NCBI RefSeq assembly: GCF_003386235.1
Contig: NZ_QRDZ01000025.1
Span: 62,001-126,000 of the forward strand
Source of the DNA: Cohnella phaseoli
GTDB lineage: Bacteria; Bacillota; Bacilli; Paenibacillales; Paenibacillaceae
Length of the DNA: 64,000 nucleotides
Direction of reading: 5' to 3'
Below the pieces are notes generated by a model, which did no database searches, was not told the origin of the DNA, and worked only from the letters and a program-made list of their open reading frames with translations. Below, in pieces: positions 7,776 through 16,724 of this stretch. The translations under genes were made by a program, and so were the position numbers. Each line of letters opens with the position of its first letter. Within the stretch, counting starts at the first letter, position 1.

Positions 7776-8699
7776 CTAGTGAATTCGAATCAATTTCGTG
7801 ACACGACCAAACTCGGTCCACTCGGCAACAAGTACGTTGCCTTCTGAATCCACGCATACGCCGTGCGGCGAGCTGAACCTGTTGTCGCGGAAGTAGTCTA
7901 GACGAACATTAGGCCAGCCTTGCTGGCTCTTTGCCTGCAAGTCTTCTCCCAAATGCGTGATCAAATTGTCATGGCTATCGAGAATCGTGATCCGGCTATG
8001 AAGATCCGGGAAATAGACTTCATCATTCCAGTAATAGAAGCTGCAGGGCATATCCATGTTCTCGTCGATAAAGCGCTTATGCTCCCCTTCCAGCGTAAAC
8101 ACTTGAATCCGATGATTAGATCGGTCTGCGACGTATATTTCCGGTTCTTCGTGACGCAAATCGATTGATATGCCGTGAGGGCAGTCCAGCTTACCGACTT
8201 CCGTTCCTTTGCCGCCCCAAGAACGAATGCGCTCACCTGATGCGTTGTATTGGTGAATCCAGCTTTGGCCATAACCGTCCGCCACATAGATATCGCCATT
8301 TGGCGCAACGGCAACATCCGTCGGGACAAACTTGCGTTCCTCGTCGTATACTTCCGGCATATCCGGTGTGCGTATCGTTAACAGCGTTTCTCCGTCGAGC
8401 GTCATTTTCGCCACCAAGCTTTGATTAACGTCTGTCACATATAAGTATTCCGTCCCGCCTTCCGCATGCAGCAGAAAACCGTGGGCGCCCCCTTCGAACT
8501 GCTCCCCCCAAGATGAGAGGTAGTTACCGTTCTTGTCGAACTTCACGATCGAAGGAGCATTCGTATGAAACACGTAGACGTTGTCCTTGGAATCCGTAAC
8601 GATGCCGTGCGTGTAACCTAAACGAATGTTGTCCGGCAGCTTGGCCCAACCAACTGCGACTTCATAGATATGTGTACCGCTTCCCATTCTGACTGCCAT
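7776..8699 (-). CDS. NHL-repeat six-bladed beta-propeller protein
   Basis: 307 residues, no signal peptide. Repeated blades read like NHL units: HGIVTDSKDNVYVFHTN, PTDVAVAPNGDIYVADG, PHGISIDLRHEEPEIYVADR, SSPHGVCVDSEGNVLVAEW. The family includes peptidyl-alpha-hydroxyglycine lyase-like proteins and unknown sugar- or lactone-related enzymes; no catalytic set can be assigned. The start has AGGGGG nine bases upstream. It stands alone between a terminator and a repeat-rich spacer. Confidence 0.75.
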   Translation of the reverse strand: MAVRMGSGTHIYEVAVGWAKLPDNIRLGYTHGIVTDSKDNVYVFHTNAPSIVKFDKNGNYLSSWGEQFEGGAHGFLLHAEGGTEYLYVTDVNQSLVAKMTLDGETLLTIRTPDMPEVYDEERKFVPTDVAVAPNGDIYVADGYGQSWIHQYNASGERIRSWGGKGTEVGKLDCPHGISIDLRHEEPEIYVADRSNHRIQVFTLEGEHKRFIDENMDMPCSFYYWNDEVYFPDLHSRITILDSHDNLITHLGEDLQAKSQQGWPNVRLDYFRDNRFSSPHGVCVDSEGNVLVAEWTEFGRVTKLIRIH

Positions 8700-8787
8700 G
8701 ATTTCAGTCCCCCTGCCGGATTTTAGAATAAGATCGATTGCTTTCGATTCGTCTTCGTATGCAAAGCGTAATCAATTTCATCGGTTC

Positions 8788-8954
8788 CTAGGGCGTATAT
8801 GCATACTCCGAGGATAGTAGATTTGGCCGAATTTTCGTTCCATGCAAGGAACTTTTGTGAAGGCGTACCGGAGGTACGTCAAGCAAAAGTGACGCAGCAG
8901 GCGGCGAAAAGGCGGTGAAAGAAACCTCTGAGCGGGTTTGCATACACGCCCTAG
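8788..8954. mobile_element. MITE-like palindromic element A, full copy
   Basis: A 167-bp element with CTAG at both ends. The terminal inverted repeats are CTAGGGCGTATATGCATAC on the left and, complemented, CTAGGGCGTGTATGCAAAC on the right. The inside folds into a long hairpin: ACTTTTG (8851-8857) with CAAAAGT (8884-8890) and CGTACC (8864-8869) with GGTACG (8873-8878). No coding capacity. A deleted 50-bp copy of the ends lies at 34350-34399. Confidence 0.7.
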
Positions 8955-9003
8955 TATAAATTGAATATTTCCTAATTACAAATGCAACGTACCCGTTTCA
9001 GGG

Positions 9004-9304
9004 CCGCATGAGGCAGTCTCTAGGCTAATCACGACCCATAACGCTTTCAGTTAATTACCAGCAGATATACGCACAATCATCAAAGACGCTCAAGTGACAT
9101 ACAACCCTTCATTTTGTTCGATTTGTACGATTTCCCCTACAAACCTCCGCCGTTTGCGCCTGATTCGAGTTACTTTGTACGATTTTCCCTACAAACCTCC
9201 GTCGTCTGCGCCTGATTTGAGTTGCTTTGTACGATTTTCCGACTAACTTTCAATCCATTGGAAATGTTGTGGTTCATGATTAGGTCTCTAGGTGAGATAT
9301 GCAC
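9004..9304 (-). mobile_element. MITE-like element B, copy 2 (inverted)
   Basis: About 300 bp, same terminal sequences as copy 1 (GAGGCAGTCTCTAGGCTAAT on the left; complement-related GATTAGGTCTCTAGG on the right). The centre carries 52-bp units at 9122-9173 and 9174-9225 plus a partial third, and a GTGACATACA block, all in reverse orientation to copy 1. It ends four bases before the stop codon of the AraC gene. Confidence 0.7.
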
Positions 9305-9307
9305 TTC

Positions 9308-10177
9308 TTACACTTCATATGGAGCTGTACGAAACTCTCGCGGCGATCTGCCGCTTAGCTGGCGAAAAAGCTTAGAAAAATAATGCACAGACGAGAAACC
9401 GTGCTTTTCTGCGATTTCTGTGACGCTCAGATTCGTAAAGCTCAGATCGTCCTTCGCGCGATTAATCCGATATTGGTTGATATACTGCACGGGTGGCAAT
9501 CCAGTTGCCTGCTTGAACAGCTCGAAGAAGTAGCCTCGGCTGACGTGCAGTTCATTATAGTAGACTGCCAGAGGCTGCAGATTTCCCCGCACCAAATCCT
9601 GTTCCAAACGTTCAAGCAATTTGTACATGCGGGGATCGGGAATGTGCTCCTCTTTAAGGGCAAAAGCGAGGAAATACTCGATAAACTGCTGAAAACGACT
9701 CTGGATCTTTAGGCTGCGCATGAACGTCCGCTCGTTGGTATACTCGTTATCCGTATAAAATTTCTCGAACATATCGATCCATGTCCGCAGCTTTTCCACT
9801 CTCATGTGTTCGGGGATAAAATGAGGAAATGCCGGTCCGATTAAGGACGGTTGCAGTTGAGCTTGGTCGTAGCAGATTACGCTGGGGTGGGTAGAGACGA
9901 TCCGTCGATCCATGTAAGCCCAATCGAAATAACAGCAGACATGGACCATCGGCTCTTGGTTGTCGGCCATCCAATCGTGCGGTTGTCCCGCCTGCATGTA
10001 AACGAGGGAGCCGGGAAGCACTTCATAAGAACGCCCGGATGTATGCAGATTACCTTTGCCTTCGCTAATCAAATAGAGCGAGGAAGCATAGCAAAACCGA
10101 TTGCGGCTCGCCTGCCCTCTGGAAAAAGGATACCGGGTTGCGTAATACACATACGGGTGAAAACCGGTGAAATCCAT
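9308..10177 (-). CDS. AraC-family transcriptional regulator
   Basis: 289 residues from the ATG at 10177, preceded by GGAGGAG; the open frame continues upstream only to a TTG without a ribosome-binding site. An N-terminal cupin-like sensor (residues 5-110; HTSGRSYEVLPGSLVYMQAG) is followed by the double helix-turn-helix (about 190-285), with GYFFELFKQATGLPPVQYIN and GFSSVHYFSKLFRQLSGRSP. It is divergent from the dioxygenase at 10323, which it probably controls. Ligand unknown. Confidence 0.85.
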   Translation of the reverse strand: MDFTGFHPYVYYATRYPFSRGQASRNRFCYASSLYLISEGKGNLHTSGRSYEVLPGSLVYMQAGQPHDWMADNQEPMVHVCCYFDWAYMDRRIVSTHPSVICYDQAQLQPSLIGPAFPHFIPEHMRVEKLRTWIDMFEKFYTDNEYTNERTFMRSLKIQSRFQQFIEYFLAFALKEEHIPDPRMYKLLERLEQDLVRGNLQPLAVYYNELHVSRGYFFELFKQATGLPPVQYINQYRINRAKDDLSFTNLSVTEIAEKHGFSSVHYFSKLFRQLSGRSPREFRTAPYEV

Positions 10178-10223
10178 CCTCTCAACCGCTCCTCCACTAG
10201 CTAAATATTCGAACAATTGATAG

Positions 10224-10258
10224 GACGATTGTATAAATTACTGACGCTTCTGTAAATA
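10224..10258. promoter_or_regulatory. Imperfect direct repeats, possible AraC site
   Basis: GACGATTGTATAAAT (10224) and GACGCTTCTGTAAAT (10243) are similar and lie about 19 bases apart in the spacer between an AraC gene and its divergent neighbour. Spacing of about two helical turns suits AraC proteins. A TACAAT box lies further on at about 10280 without a good -35, as expected for an activated promoter. Confidence 0.4.
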
Positions 10259-10322
10259 CACAACAATCGCCGCTTGCTACAATGTTGTTGAATATGAGCT
10301 GCATTTAAGGGGGAGGTCAACT

Positions 10323-11882
10323 ATGTTGGATAGCAAGTATTTGTTGACGGATGAACAAATGTTGCAATTCATTGCCAAAGGTTATCTCGTGCTTCAGAAC
10401 GAGTTGCCGCTTCAGCTTCATCAGGGCGTCATGAACGAAATTTATCATGTTTTCCACGAAGAGGGAAACCCCGGCAACAACATTTTGCCGCGTGTTCCGG
10501 ACATTCAGCAATTTTTCGATACGCCGGTCGTCCGAGGCGCCTTGACCAGCGTGCTGGGGCCCGACTACTATATGCATCCTCACCGGCACTGTCATTACAA
10601 CCAGCCGAAAAACCAGCAGCCGGGCGGCGGACAATGGCACAAGGACGGTTACTGGTCCTCCATGCGCAGCCACCGGCCATGGTGGGCGATGATTTTCTAT
10701 TACACCCACGACATTACGGAAGAGCTGGGTCCGACAGCCATCATGCCGGGCACGCAATACTATGAGAAATTTATCGGCGATCGGGGCGAGACGCTGTTGC
10801 CGACGGGCAAGGCGGGAACGATGGTTTTGGTCCATTTCGACTTGTGGCATAAAGCAACGCTTAATGTGACCGACCTGGATCGCTACATGCTGAAGTTCCA
10901 GTTTGTCCGACTTCATGAGCCGGAATATCCGAGCTGGAACCATCAAAGCAAGGAGATGATTGTCCCGGAAGGTACGCCCGCGCTCCATCTGAACCTTTGG
11001 CAGGACGTATGGGATTGGCTCCGGGGAGAACGTAAAGCAAGACAAGAATTCAAACAGCCGGACGCGACCCGCTTGTCGCATGCTCGGCGAGAGCTTGCAG
11101 CCGAGGATGCAGCCGTTCGCGGGCGGGCCGCAGACGAACTGGGACTGCTTGGAGAAGCTGCGTCATCTTGCGCTTCCGAGTTAGGACTTCTTCTGAACGA
11201 TCCGGCGGAAACGACCGCCTTGAATGCCGCCCACGCGCTTGGCCGCATGGGACCCGCAGGGATCGAAGAACTGATTGGTCATATCGCTGGCGGAACGACT
11301 TTGGTCGCCGAACGGGCTGCTTACGGGTTGCAGGGAGCCGGTGCGGGGGCCGTGCCGGCATTGCTCCAAGTTCTGGAACATCAGGATGCCAAGCGTAGGG
11401 CGCTAGCGGCGTTCGTGCTTGGCATGATCGGAGCTTCCGCCGGAGAGGCGGTCCCCTCGTTAATCGCCAGGTTGCGGGATGGGAGCGAATGGGTTCGCCG
11501 AAATGCGATCGAAGCATTGGGCATGATCGGCAATGCTTCAGGGCATGTCGTTCCCGCCTTGACGAAAGTATTGGAAGATTCTCTCCTTAGCGAAAACAAT
11601 GCTGCGAATCCGGACGACAAGGATATAAGCAATCAAAGCTATATTATGAACAAGATCGGCTATACGGCGGCACTATCCTTGCTGCGTACCGGCAGAGACG
11701 GCGATGCCGGGCAGGTCGTCCGTTCGTTGGAACGCGCTCTCCATAGCAAAGATCGTTACGTCCGGGCCTATGCAGCAGAGGCGCTTACCTACCTTCGGAC
11801 GGACGAAGCAATCGATGTCCTGATCCGGTACTACCGGACTTCCCGTTGGTGTTCGAATACGAGTAAAGCGAGTACCTTCTAA
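10323..11882 (+). CDS. Phytanoyl-CoA dioxygenase-family enzyme fused to HEAT repeats
   Basis: 519 residues. Residues 1-230 form a PhyH-type Fe(II)/2-oxoglutarate oxygenase fold, with the metal-binding pair in GQWHKDGYW (H-x-D) and a distal His in HFDLWHKA. Residues 250-500 are HEAT/PBS-lyase-type helical repeats, for example RAAYGLQGAGAGAVPALLQV and RRNAIEALGMIGNASGHVVP. Standalone PhyH enzymes are about 280 residues, so this is a fusion; the helical part likely binds a partner or substrate. GGGGGAGG precedes the ATG. Substrate unknown. A broken AraC gene overlaps its 3' end. Confidence 0.8.
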   Translation: MLDSKYLLTDEQMLQFIAKGYLVLQNELPLQLHQGVMNEIYHVFHEEGNPGNNILPRVPDIQQFFDTPVVRGALTSVLGPDYYMHPHRHCHYNQPKNQQPGGGQWHKDGYWSSMRSHRPWWAMIFYYTHDITEELGPTAIMPGTQYYEKFIGDRGETLLPTGKAGTMVLVHFDLWHKATLNVTDLDRYMLKFQFVRLHEPEYPSWNHQSKEMIVPEGTPALHLNLWQDVWDWLRGERKARQEFKQPDATRLSHARRELAAEDAAVRGRAADELGLLGEAASSCASELGLLLNDPAETTALNAAHALGRMGPAGIEELIGHIAGGTTLVAERAAYGLQGAGAGAVPALLQVLEHQDAKRRALAAFVLGMIGASAGEAVPSLIARLRDGSEWVRRNAIEALGMIGNASGHVVPALTKVLEDSLLSENNAANPDDKDISNQSYIMNKIGYTAALSLLRTGRDGDAGQVVRSLERALHSKDRYVRAYAAEALTYLRTDEAIDVLIRYYRTSRWCSNTSKASTF

Positions 11883-12079
11883 AGATCATTGAGAGCTTTA
11901 AGAAAATGAAAATGGCTTGCGAGCTGCTGCGAAGAAATGACTTGAAAATCGAGGAATTGGCCCGGTCAGTCGGGTATACGGATTCGCTGCAATTTTCCAA
12001 AGTCTTTCGAAAACACTACGGAAAGCCGCCGACGGTATGGAGGAAAAGCCTGTTGGAGCCAGCTGAAGCCGATGCCTGA
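11867..12079 (+). pseudogene. Remnant of an AraC-family regulator (C-terminal HTH)
   Basis: In the frame +1 to the dioxygenase, the sequence reads SEYLLKIIESFKKMKMACEL, then LLRRNDLKIEELARSVGY, then FSKVFRKHYGKPPTVWRK and a stop. This is the second helix-turn-helix of an AraC regulator. A TAA lies directly before it at 11864 and no sensor domain or start is present, so it is a decayed fragment. It suggests that an AraC gene was lost by deletion next to the dioxygenase. Confidence 0.75.
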
Positions 12080-12155
12080 TCATCGCTCTCTTCGGCAGGA
12101 GCGGTCAAGCATCCTAGAACCAGTCGCTATTGTTGCTGCTACACTTTCCCTCTGT

Positions 12156-13031
12156 TTAGCGCAAACGACGGAACGCCCCCGGCGGTCTGCCCGTCTTCTT
12201 CTTGAACGCTTTGGAGAAATGATGAATATTCGCAAATCCGCAGTACGAGGCGATCTCTTCCTGCGAGAGCTCCGTCGTTTCAATAAGTTCCTTCGCATGG
12301 CTTACGCGCAATTCCAGCAAGTATTGATAAGGAGCCATGCCGAACCGTTGCCTGAACAAGGCGCTGAATCGGGATGGCGATAAGTTGGCGCGTTTGGCCA
12401 TTTCGCGGATGGACAACGGTTCGTCGAGATGCAGCGACAAATAAGGCATGATCCAATTAAACGATTGCGGTGAGGGGCGCATCGGCTGATGGACTGCTTG
12501 ATGCTCCTCGATTACGGCCATAACCAGCTCTGTCGCCGCATGCTGAGCCTTGAGCTGCATCAGCGGCTCCCTGTGCTGCCAACATTCTACTAAATGGAGG
12601 AACGTATCGCGGAACTTGACCGGATGTTGCGGCTGGAGTCTAACGGGCACTTCGATGCCGTATACGTCATTCAACCTCGGCTGCAGCAAATTCGAGTAGG
12701 GGGACAAATCGATTTGCCCAGCCCTGGTAGGAAAGCTTTGTTCCCGTTCGGGCTGATAGAAAATGTCCATATGGGCAAACGGCGTAACCGTATCCGTAAG
12801 CCCTTCAAGCAGGTTCAAGCTGCCCGGTTGGATCAAGCAAAAATCGCCATCTCTGAAATTGTAATCGATACCGTCCACTTTGAAGCGACAGCGGCCATCT
12901 TGAACGTATACAAGCAAATAATCAAGCAGCCGGCGCTCCGGCATAACCCAACTCTTGCGAACGGCATAGTCGCATTCGCGAATGTAAGGGACGATCGGTT
13001 TCTCCGCTATCAATTCTCCTAAATCGTACAT
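12156..13031 (-). CDS. AraC-family transcriptional regulator
   Basis: 291 residues from the ATG at 13031, with GGAGG nine bases upstream; the frame is open further but without a start signal. N-terminal cupin sensor (DGIDYNFRDGDFCLIQPGSL) and C-terminal double HTH with MAKRANLSPSRFSALFRQRF and IASYCGFANIHHFSKAFKKK. Divergent from the dioxygenase at 13163 across 131 bases, repeating the regulator/enzyme arrangement at 9308-11882. Confidence 0.85.
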   Translation of the reverse strand: MYDLGELIAEKPIVPYIRECDYAVRKSWVMPERRLLDYLLVYVQDGRCRFKVDGIDYNFRDGDFCLIQPGSLNLLEGLTDTVTPFAHMDIFYQPEREQSFPTRAGQIDLSPYSNLLQPRLNDVYGIEVPVRLQPQHPVKFRDTFLHLVECWQHREPLMQLKAQHAATELVMAVIEEHQAVHQPMRPSPQSFNWIMPYLSLHLDEPLSIREMAKRANLSPSRFSALFRQRFGMAPYQYLLELRVSHAKELIETTELSQEEIASYCGFANIHHFSKAFKKKTGRPPGAFRRLR

Positions 13032-13104
13032 GGATTCGTTCCTCCGTTGGCTAAACACAGTTGTTTTTGACAAACATTCAATCAACTTAGGCAAAGCTAT
13101 TCCG

Positions 13105-13160
13105 GGGAATTCTTCTATAATCATAATTAAATAAACAACTATAATCAAAGGAGAATTCCC
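13105..13160 (+). promoter_or_regulatory. Inverted repeat that can cover the ribosome-binding site of the dioxygenase gene
   Basis: GGGAATTCTTCT (13105-13116) can pair over 12 bases, with one G-U, with AGGAGAATTCCC (13149-13160), which contains the Shine-Dalgarno sequence. The loop of 32 bases holds two copies of CTATAATCA (13115-13123, 13139-13147). If transcription begins upstream, the hairpin would block translation; otherwise the arms could be a protein site. Confidence 0.5.
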
Positions 13161-13162
13161 AC

Positions 13163-14026
13163 ATGAACGATCAGAAGAATGCGGAGATGACGGAGCAGCC
13201 TGCATCTCTACCCGGTCTTGACGATCAGTATCATTTGACAAAAGAGCAAATCGGCGCTTTCCAGCAAAACGGGCACATTCATCTCCGCGCAGTGGCGAAG
13301 CCCGAAGAAATCGACGTATACGAACCGTTAATTAGTTATTGGGTGAAGAAGCTGAATTACCACGATAAACCGGTGCAGGAACGCGATACCTACGGCAAAG
13401 CTTTTATTCAAATTGCGAATCTGTGGCAGCAAAGCGAGGAGGTGCTCCGTTTCGTTCTGGCGAAGCGGTTTGCCAAAATTGCGGCGGATTTGATGGGGGT
13501 CGACGGCGTTCGAGTCTATCACGATCAGGCGCTCTTCAAAGAACCCGGAGGAGGCCATACTCCCTGGCATCAAGACCAAATTTACTGGCCGCTCGATACG
13601 GACAAAACGATTACGATGTGGATGCCGCTAGTCCCGATTTCCGAAACGGTAGGCTCCATGACGTTCGCTTCCGGCTCCCATCGCCAAGGTTATATCAGCA
13701 AGCTGGAAATTTCCGACGAGTCGCATCGAACCTTGCAGCAGTACGTGGACGGCAAAGGCTTGCCGAAAGTGAACTACGGCGCCATGGCCGCCGGAGACGC
13801 CACCTTCCACTACGGCTGGACGCTGCACAGCGCTCCGGGCAATCCGACGGAGACGATGCGCGAAGTGATGACGATCATCTATTTCGCAGACGGAACCCAA
13901 GTCGCCGAACCGGACAGCAACGCTCGCCGCAACGATCTGAAAAACTGGCTTCCGGGCTGCCAGCCGGGCGAATTAGCCGCTAGCCCTCTGAACCCTCTTG
14001 TTTATTCAAGGCTTAAGGTTCTCTAG
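13163..14026 (+). CDS. Phytanoyl-CoA dioxygenase-family enzyme
   Basis: 287 residues, a complete single-domain Fe(II)/2-oxoglutarate oxygenase. Metal ligands are visible in TPWHQDQIYWP (H-x-D) and GWTLHSAPGN (distal His), with an Arg some 12 residues later for 2-oxoglutarate. AAAGGAG lies 9 bases before the ATG. It is likely controlled by the divergent AraC regulator. Related enzymes hydroxylate small polar metabolites, but the substrate here is unknown. A strong terminator follows. Confidence 0.85.
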   Translation: MNDQKNAEMTEQPASLPGLDDQYHLTKEQIGAFQQNGHIHLRAVAKPEEIDVYEPLISYWVKKLNYHDKPVQERDTYGKAFIQIANLWQQSEEVLRFVLAKRFAKIAADLMGVDGVRVYHDQALFKEPGGGHTPWHQDQIYWPLDTDKTITMWMPLVPISETVGSMTFASGSHRQGYISKLEISDESHRTLQQYVDGKGLPKVNYGAMAAGDATFHYGWTLHSAPGNPTETMREVMTIIYFADGTQVAEPDSNARRNDLKNWLPGCQPGELAASPLNPLVYSRLKVL

Positions 14027-14042
14027 CTTTGCAATTCCATTC

Positions 14043-14084
14043 AGCAAAAAGGGAGCCAGCAACGAGTGCCGGTCCCTTTTTGCT
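14043..14084. terminator. Bidirectional terminator
   Basis: AGCAAAAAGGGA (14043-14054) pairs perfectly with TCCCTTTTTGCT (14073-14084). It separates the convergent dioxygenase and GH38 genes and has a T-rich 3' arm in both directions. Confidence 0.85.
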
Positions 14085-14093
14085 TTCCTAATG

Positions 14094-16541
14094 TTATTTT
14101 GTGCGGTACGCAACCGTCCCCGTGTTTAAGCTACGGCAAATTTGAACGGCTCTTTTCACACTGTCAATCGAGCTGCCCCATTGCAGCATATAACGGAACT
14201 CGTAAAATCCCCCGAGGGTGGCTTTGAAGTTCGTCTCCCAATAATTCGTGAGCACCCATGCATATAAAGATTGCCGGTCGTTCTCTTGCTGCTGTCCATG
14301 AACAAGCCGTTGTCCGTATTCGAGCGGCCCGATCTGCATTAACGGCGTATCCGGAGTCGCGATCAGCAGTCCGTTGTCAGGCGCAATCAAGGCCAGTCCT
14401 TCCTGAATGCAGTAAAAATCCGTACATGTCCCCAGGATTTGATCCTTGCCCGGCCTTACGTTAGCTCCCGCTTTTTCAAACCATAGCTCCCCGTTGTCCG
14501 CTTTGTTAAAGGGCAGAGACACATAGACGTTCTCAGGCTCCCAGACGCTGTCCTTATGAATGCGAACCGACACGTCCACGCGGGGTTGCTCTCTGTAAAC
14601 TTTAAGGAACAGGGAATAATGACTCATTCCTTGGACGCGATACTTCAATTCCACGATACCGTAAATCGGTCCGTTCGTGATTTGTTTAACGCCGGACAAC
14701 ACCCCGATCGAGCGCTCGGCATCGATCCCTTTGCGATTTCTTCCCATCGTTCTCCGAACGTTCATTTGATCTCCGGCCGCACCGCGGGTGACTTCGTAGA
14801 CAGGAGTGAACGCTCCGCAAGCTTGAGCGGGGTCGATCCAATCCTTGCCCGATTGCTTGTCGATCCAGGAAACGATCCCCTCGCCCGTCTTCCACGCGAT
14901 ACGCACAAACGGAGATTCAATGTAGTTTTCTGCTATTGCCAGCTGAAGAGGCTCCTTTAGACCCAGGGGAATCAAGTCGGCCATATCGTACATTCCGTCG
15001 GAGCCGCATAATCGGGTGCTGCTTGTCGTACGCGTCTTCGCGCTCGAGGCATTGCGAATCGAGAATCTTTTCTCTTCCTTTCCTTCAAGCTGGACTTGAA
15101 CGGCAATTTGGTACCCTCTGCTAACTTCCTCCTGCTGATGCGGGATGACCGTGCCTGTCTGTTCATCGACAACTTCAAAGCCCTCTCTGAAGCAATCGGC
15201 CTCCCATTGTCCCTCCAGGTAGAAAAATGCCAAATCCTCGACAGGGAAATCGTGGGGATTGACGACTTTATAGACGAAGCCCCGATCCGGTCTTAGCAAC
15301 GCGTCTCCCCGCTGCTTCAGAACATCGTCCAAAGCGGTATGGACCAGTCTGCTCGCATTGCCCGCGTAGGCTTCCTTCCGTACCCCAAGCTCTTGCACCA
15401 TCGGATGCCACGGCTCGGAGATAGAGGAATGGTATCCCCAGGTGTGCTCGGCATACATCATCAATTGATATTCCGCTTGTGCGATCGTATCCGGCTTGAC
15501 GACTTTACGATCCGGGTCCAGATTTTTGACAACGTTTAATGTCCGCTGCGCGTTTCTGAAGATTTGCGTATGCATCGCGGTCGAGGCAACGCCGTCGGAC
15601 CACCAGTCCGGCCAATCTCCGCGATAAACGGGAATCGTCTCCGGCCGCTGCTTCAATAAATCGAAATAACGGTTAAGCGTCGTCATCTCAATCTCGACTT
15701 GATCTCCGTGCTTCCGGTTCCATTCCTTGATAAAGCTCATCACCTTGCCGCTTGGCGGCGCGTTATCCGTGAGCAACCCCATCACGTTCACGAGAGTAAA
15801 ATCATACGGATACTCCTCTTGCTCAAGCTGCCCCAAATAACGGGAAATTCGAGCTTCCGCAAGCGTCCAATGGTCTTTCGCTATGCCCCATACGGACCAT
15901 TCGTCTCTTATCGTATAGGACAACGTGGCATCGGGGTTGAGGCCAAGCTCGTTCCCCACCATATAATGCTCGCCGTTCCATACGAGAATCCGATTTCCTT
16001 TGGGCGTCTCCCAATAAAACGGATACTGCTTGCGGCCGAGGGCGAACATCCCGTGATGCGTATGAATGCACGATAGCAAATGTTCAATGCCGGCATCCGC
16101 CAGCGCTTGCGAGTACCCCCAGCTATAGCCGTTGATATCCGCTGTCATGGCCGATCTCACTTGCAGTCCGAGAGGCTCTGCGAATTTCCCGGCTTTCGCA
16201 AGCATGACGCCCAGCAGTTCGTAATCAATCAATTCCGTCATGTTGAGATAACTGCCGGATAGTTCAATATCGCCTCTGCGCAAGGCGGAGACGAACTGCT
16301 CTTTTTCTTCCTCGGTTGCCTGCTCCAGAAACTTCTCAACCGCCCAGAACGTTTCGCAGGTCCATTTGAATCCTTCCCACTCCGGACGATCTCCTGAATG
16401 GGATGCGTTGCAGACGGCCACTGCTTGTCTGATAAAATCTACTTGGTATTGCTCGATCTTCTCTTGTCTTTGCGTATAGCCGATATCCGTGTGAGAATGC
16501 TGGATGACATAGATTTTCCACTTGCGCTTCAGGGAATTCAC
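14094..16541 (-). CDS. Glycoside hydrolase family 38-type (alpha-mannosidase-like) enzyme
   Basis: 815 residues, no signal peptide. The N-terminal catalytic domain has VIQHSHTDIGYT (residues 12-23; zinc ligands His and Asp) and AMTADINGYSWGY around 131-143, with Asp135 as the probable nucleophile. The C-terminal half is beta-rich as in the family. The GTG start at 16541 has GGAGAGG seven bases upstream; the nearby ATG leads straight to a stop. It would trim alpha-mannosides in the cytoplasm, but bacterial GH38-like proteins are diverse and the specificity is uncertain. Single-gene unit, terminator downstream. Confidence 0.8.
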   Translation of the reverse strand: MNSLKRKWKIYVIQHSHTDIGYTQRQEKIEQYQVDFIRQAVAVCNASHSGDRPEWEGFKWTCETFWAVEKFLEQATEEEKEQFVSALRRGDIELSGSYLNMTELIDYELLGVMLAKAGKFAEPLGLQVRSAMTADINGYSWGYSQALADAGIEHLLSCIHTHHGMFALGRKQYPFYWETPKGNRILVWNGEHYMVGNELGLNPDATLSYTIRDEWSVWGIAKDHWTLAEARISRYLGQLEQEEYPYDFTLVNVMGLLTDNAPPSGKVMSFIKEWNRKHGDQVEIEMTTLNRYFDLLKQRPETIPVYRGDWPDWWSDGVASTAMHTQIFRNAQRTLNVVKNLDPDRKVVKPDTIAQAEYQLMMYAEHTWGYHSSISEPWHPMVQELGVRKEAYAGNASRLVHTALDDVLKQRGDALLRPDRGFVYKVVNPHDFPVEDLAFFYLEGQWEADCFREGFEVVDEQTGTVIPHQQEEVSRGYQIAVQVQLEGKEEKRFSIRNASSAKTRTTSSTRLCGSDGMYDMADLIPLGLKEPLQLAIAENYIESPFVRIAWKTGEGIVSWIDKQSGKDWIDPAQACGAFTPVYEVTRGAAGDQMNVRRTMGRNRKGIDAERSIGVLSGVKQITNGPIYGIVELKYRVQGMSHYSLFLKVYREQPRVDVSVRIHKDSVWEPENVYVSLPFNKADNGELWFEKAGANVRPGKDQILGTCTDFYCIQEGLALIAPDNGLLIATPDTPLMQIGPLEYGQRLVHGQQQENDRQSLYAWVLTNYWETNFKATLGGFYEFRYMLQWGSSIDSVKRAVQICRSLNTGTVAYRTK

Positions 16542-16658
16542 GACATAACCTCTCCTTTTCTTGTTTCGTATAAATCTATTTTAGCGATCAAATCCGGCCG
16601 AGTATTTGTAAAGAGGAGTCAAGTTTTTGTGCGATGCGGACATTAAAAATAGCGAATG

Positions 16659-16706
16659 CCAAAAAAGCCGCCGTCTTGTTGCTGAGCGCAACAAGACAAC
16701 GGCTTC
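16659..16706 (-). terminator. Terminator after araB
   Basis: Stem of about 18 bp between 16665-16682 and 16688-16705 with two mismatches; on the minus strand it is followed by a TTTTTT run (16661-16666). It ends the araD-araB operon. Confidence 0.85.
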
Positions 16707-16724
16707 CTTCACAACTGCCCGCCT

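Noticed and set aside
10317..11081. 254-codon ORF antisense to the PhyH-HEAT gene
   Set aside because: No domain, and it lies opposite a well supported gene.
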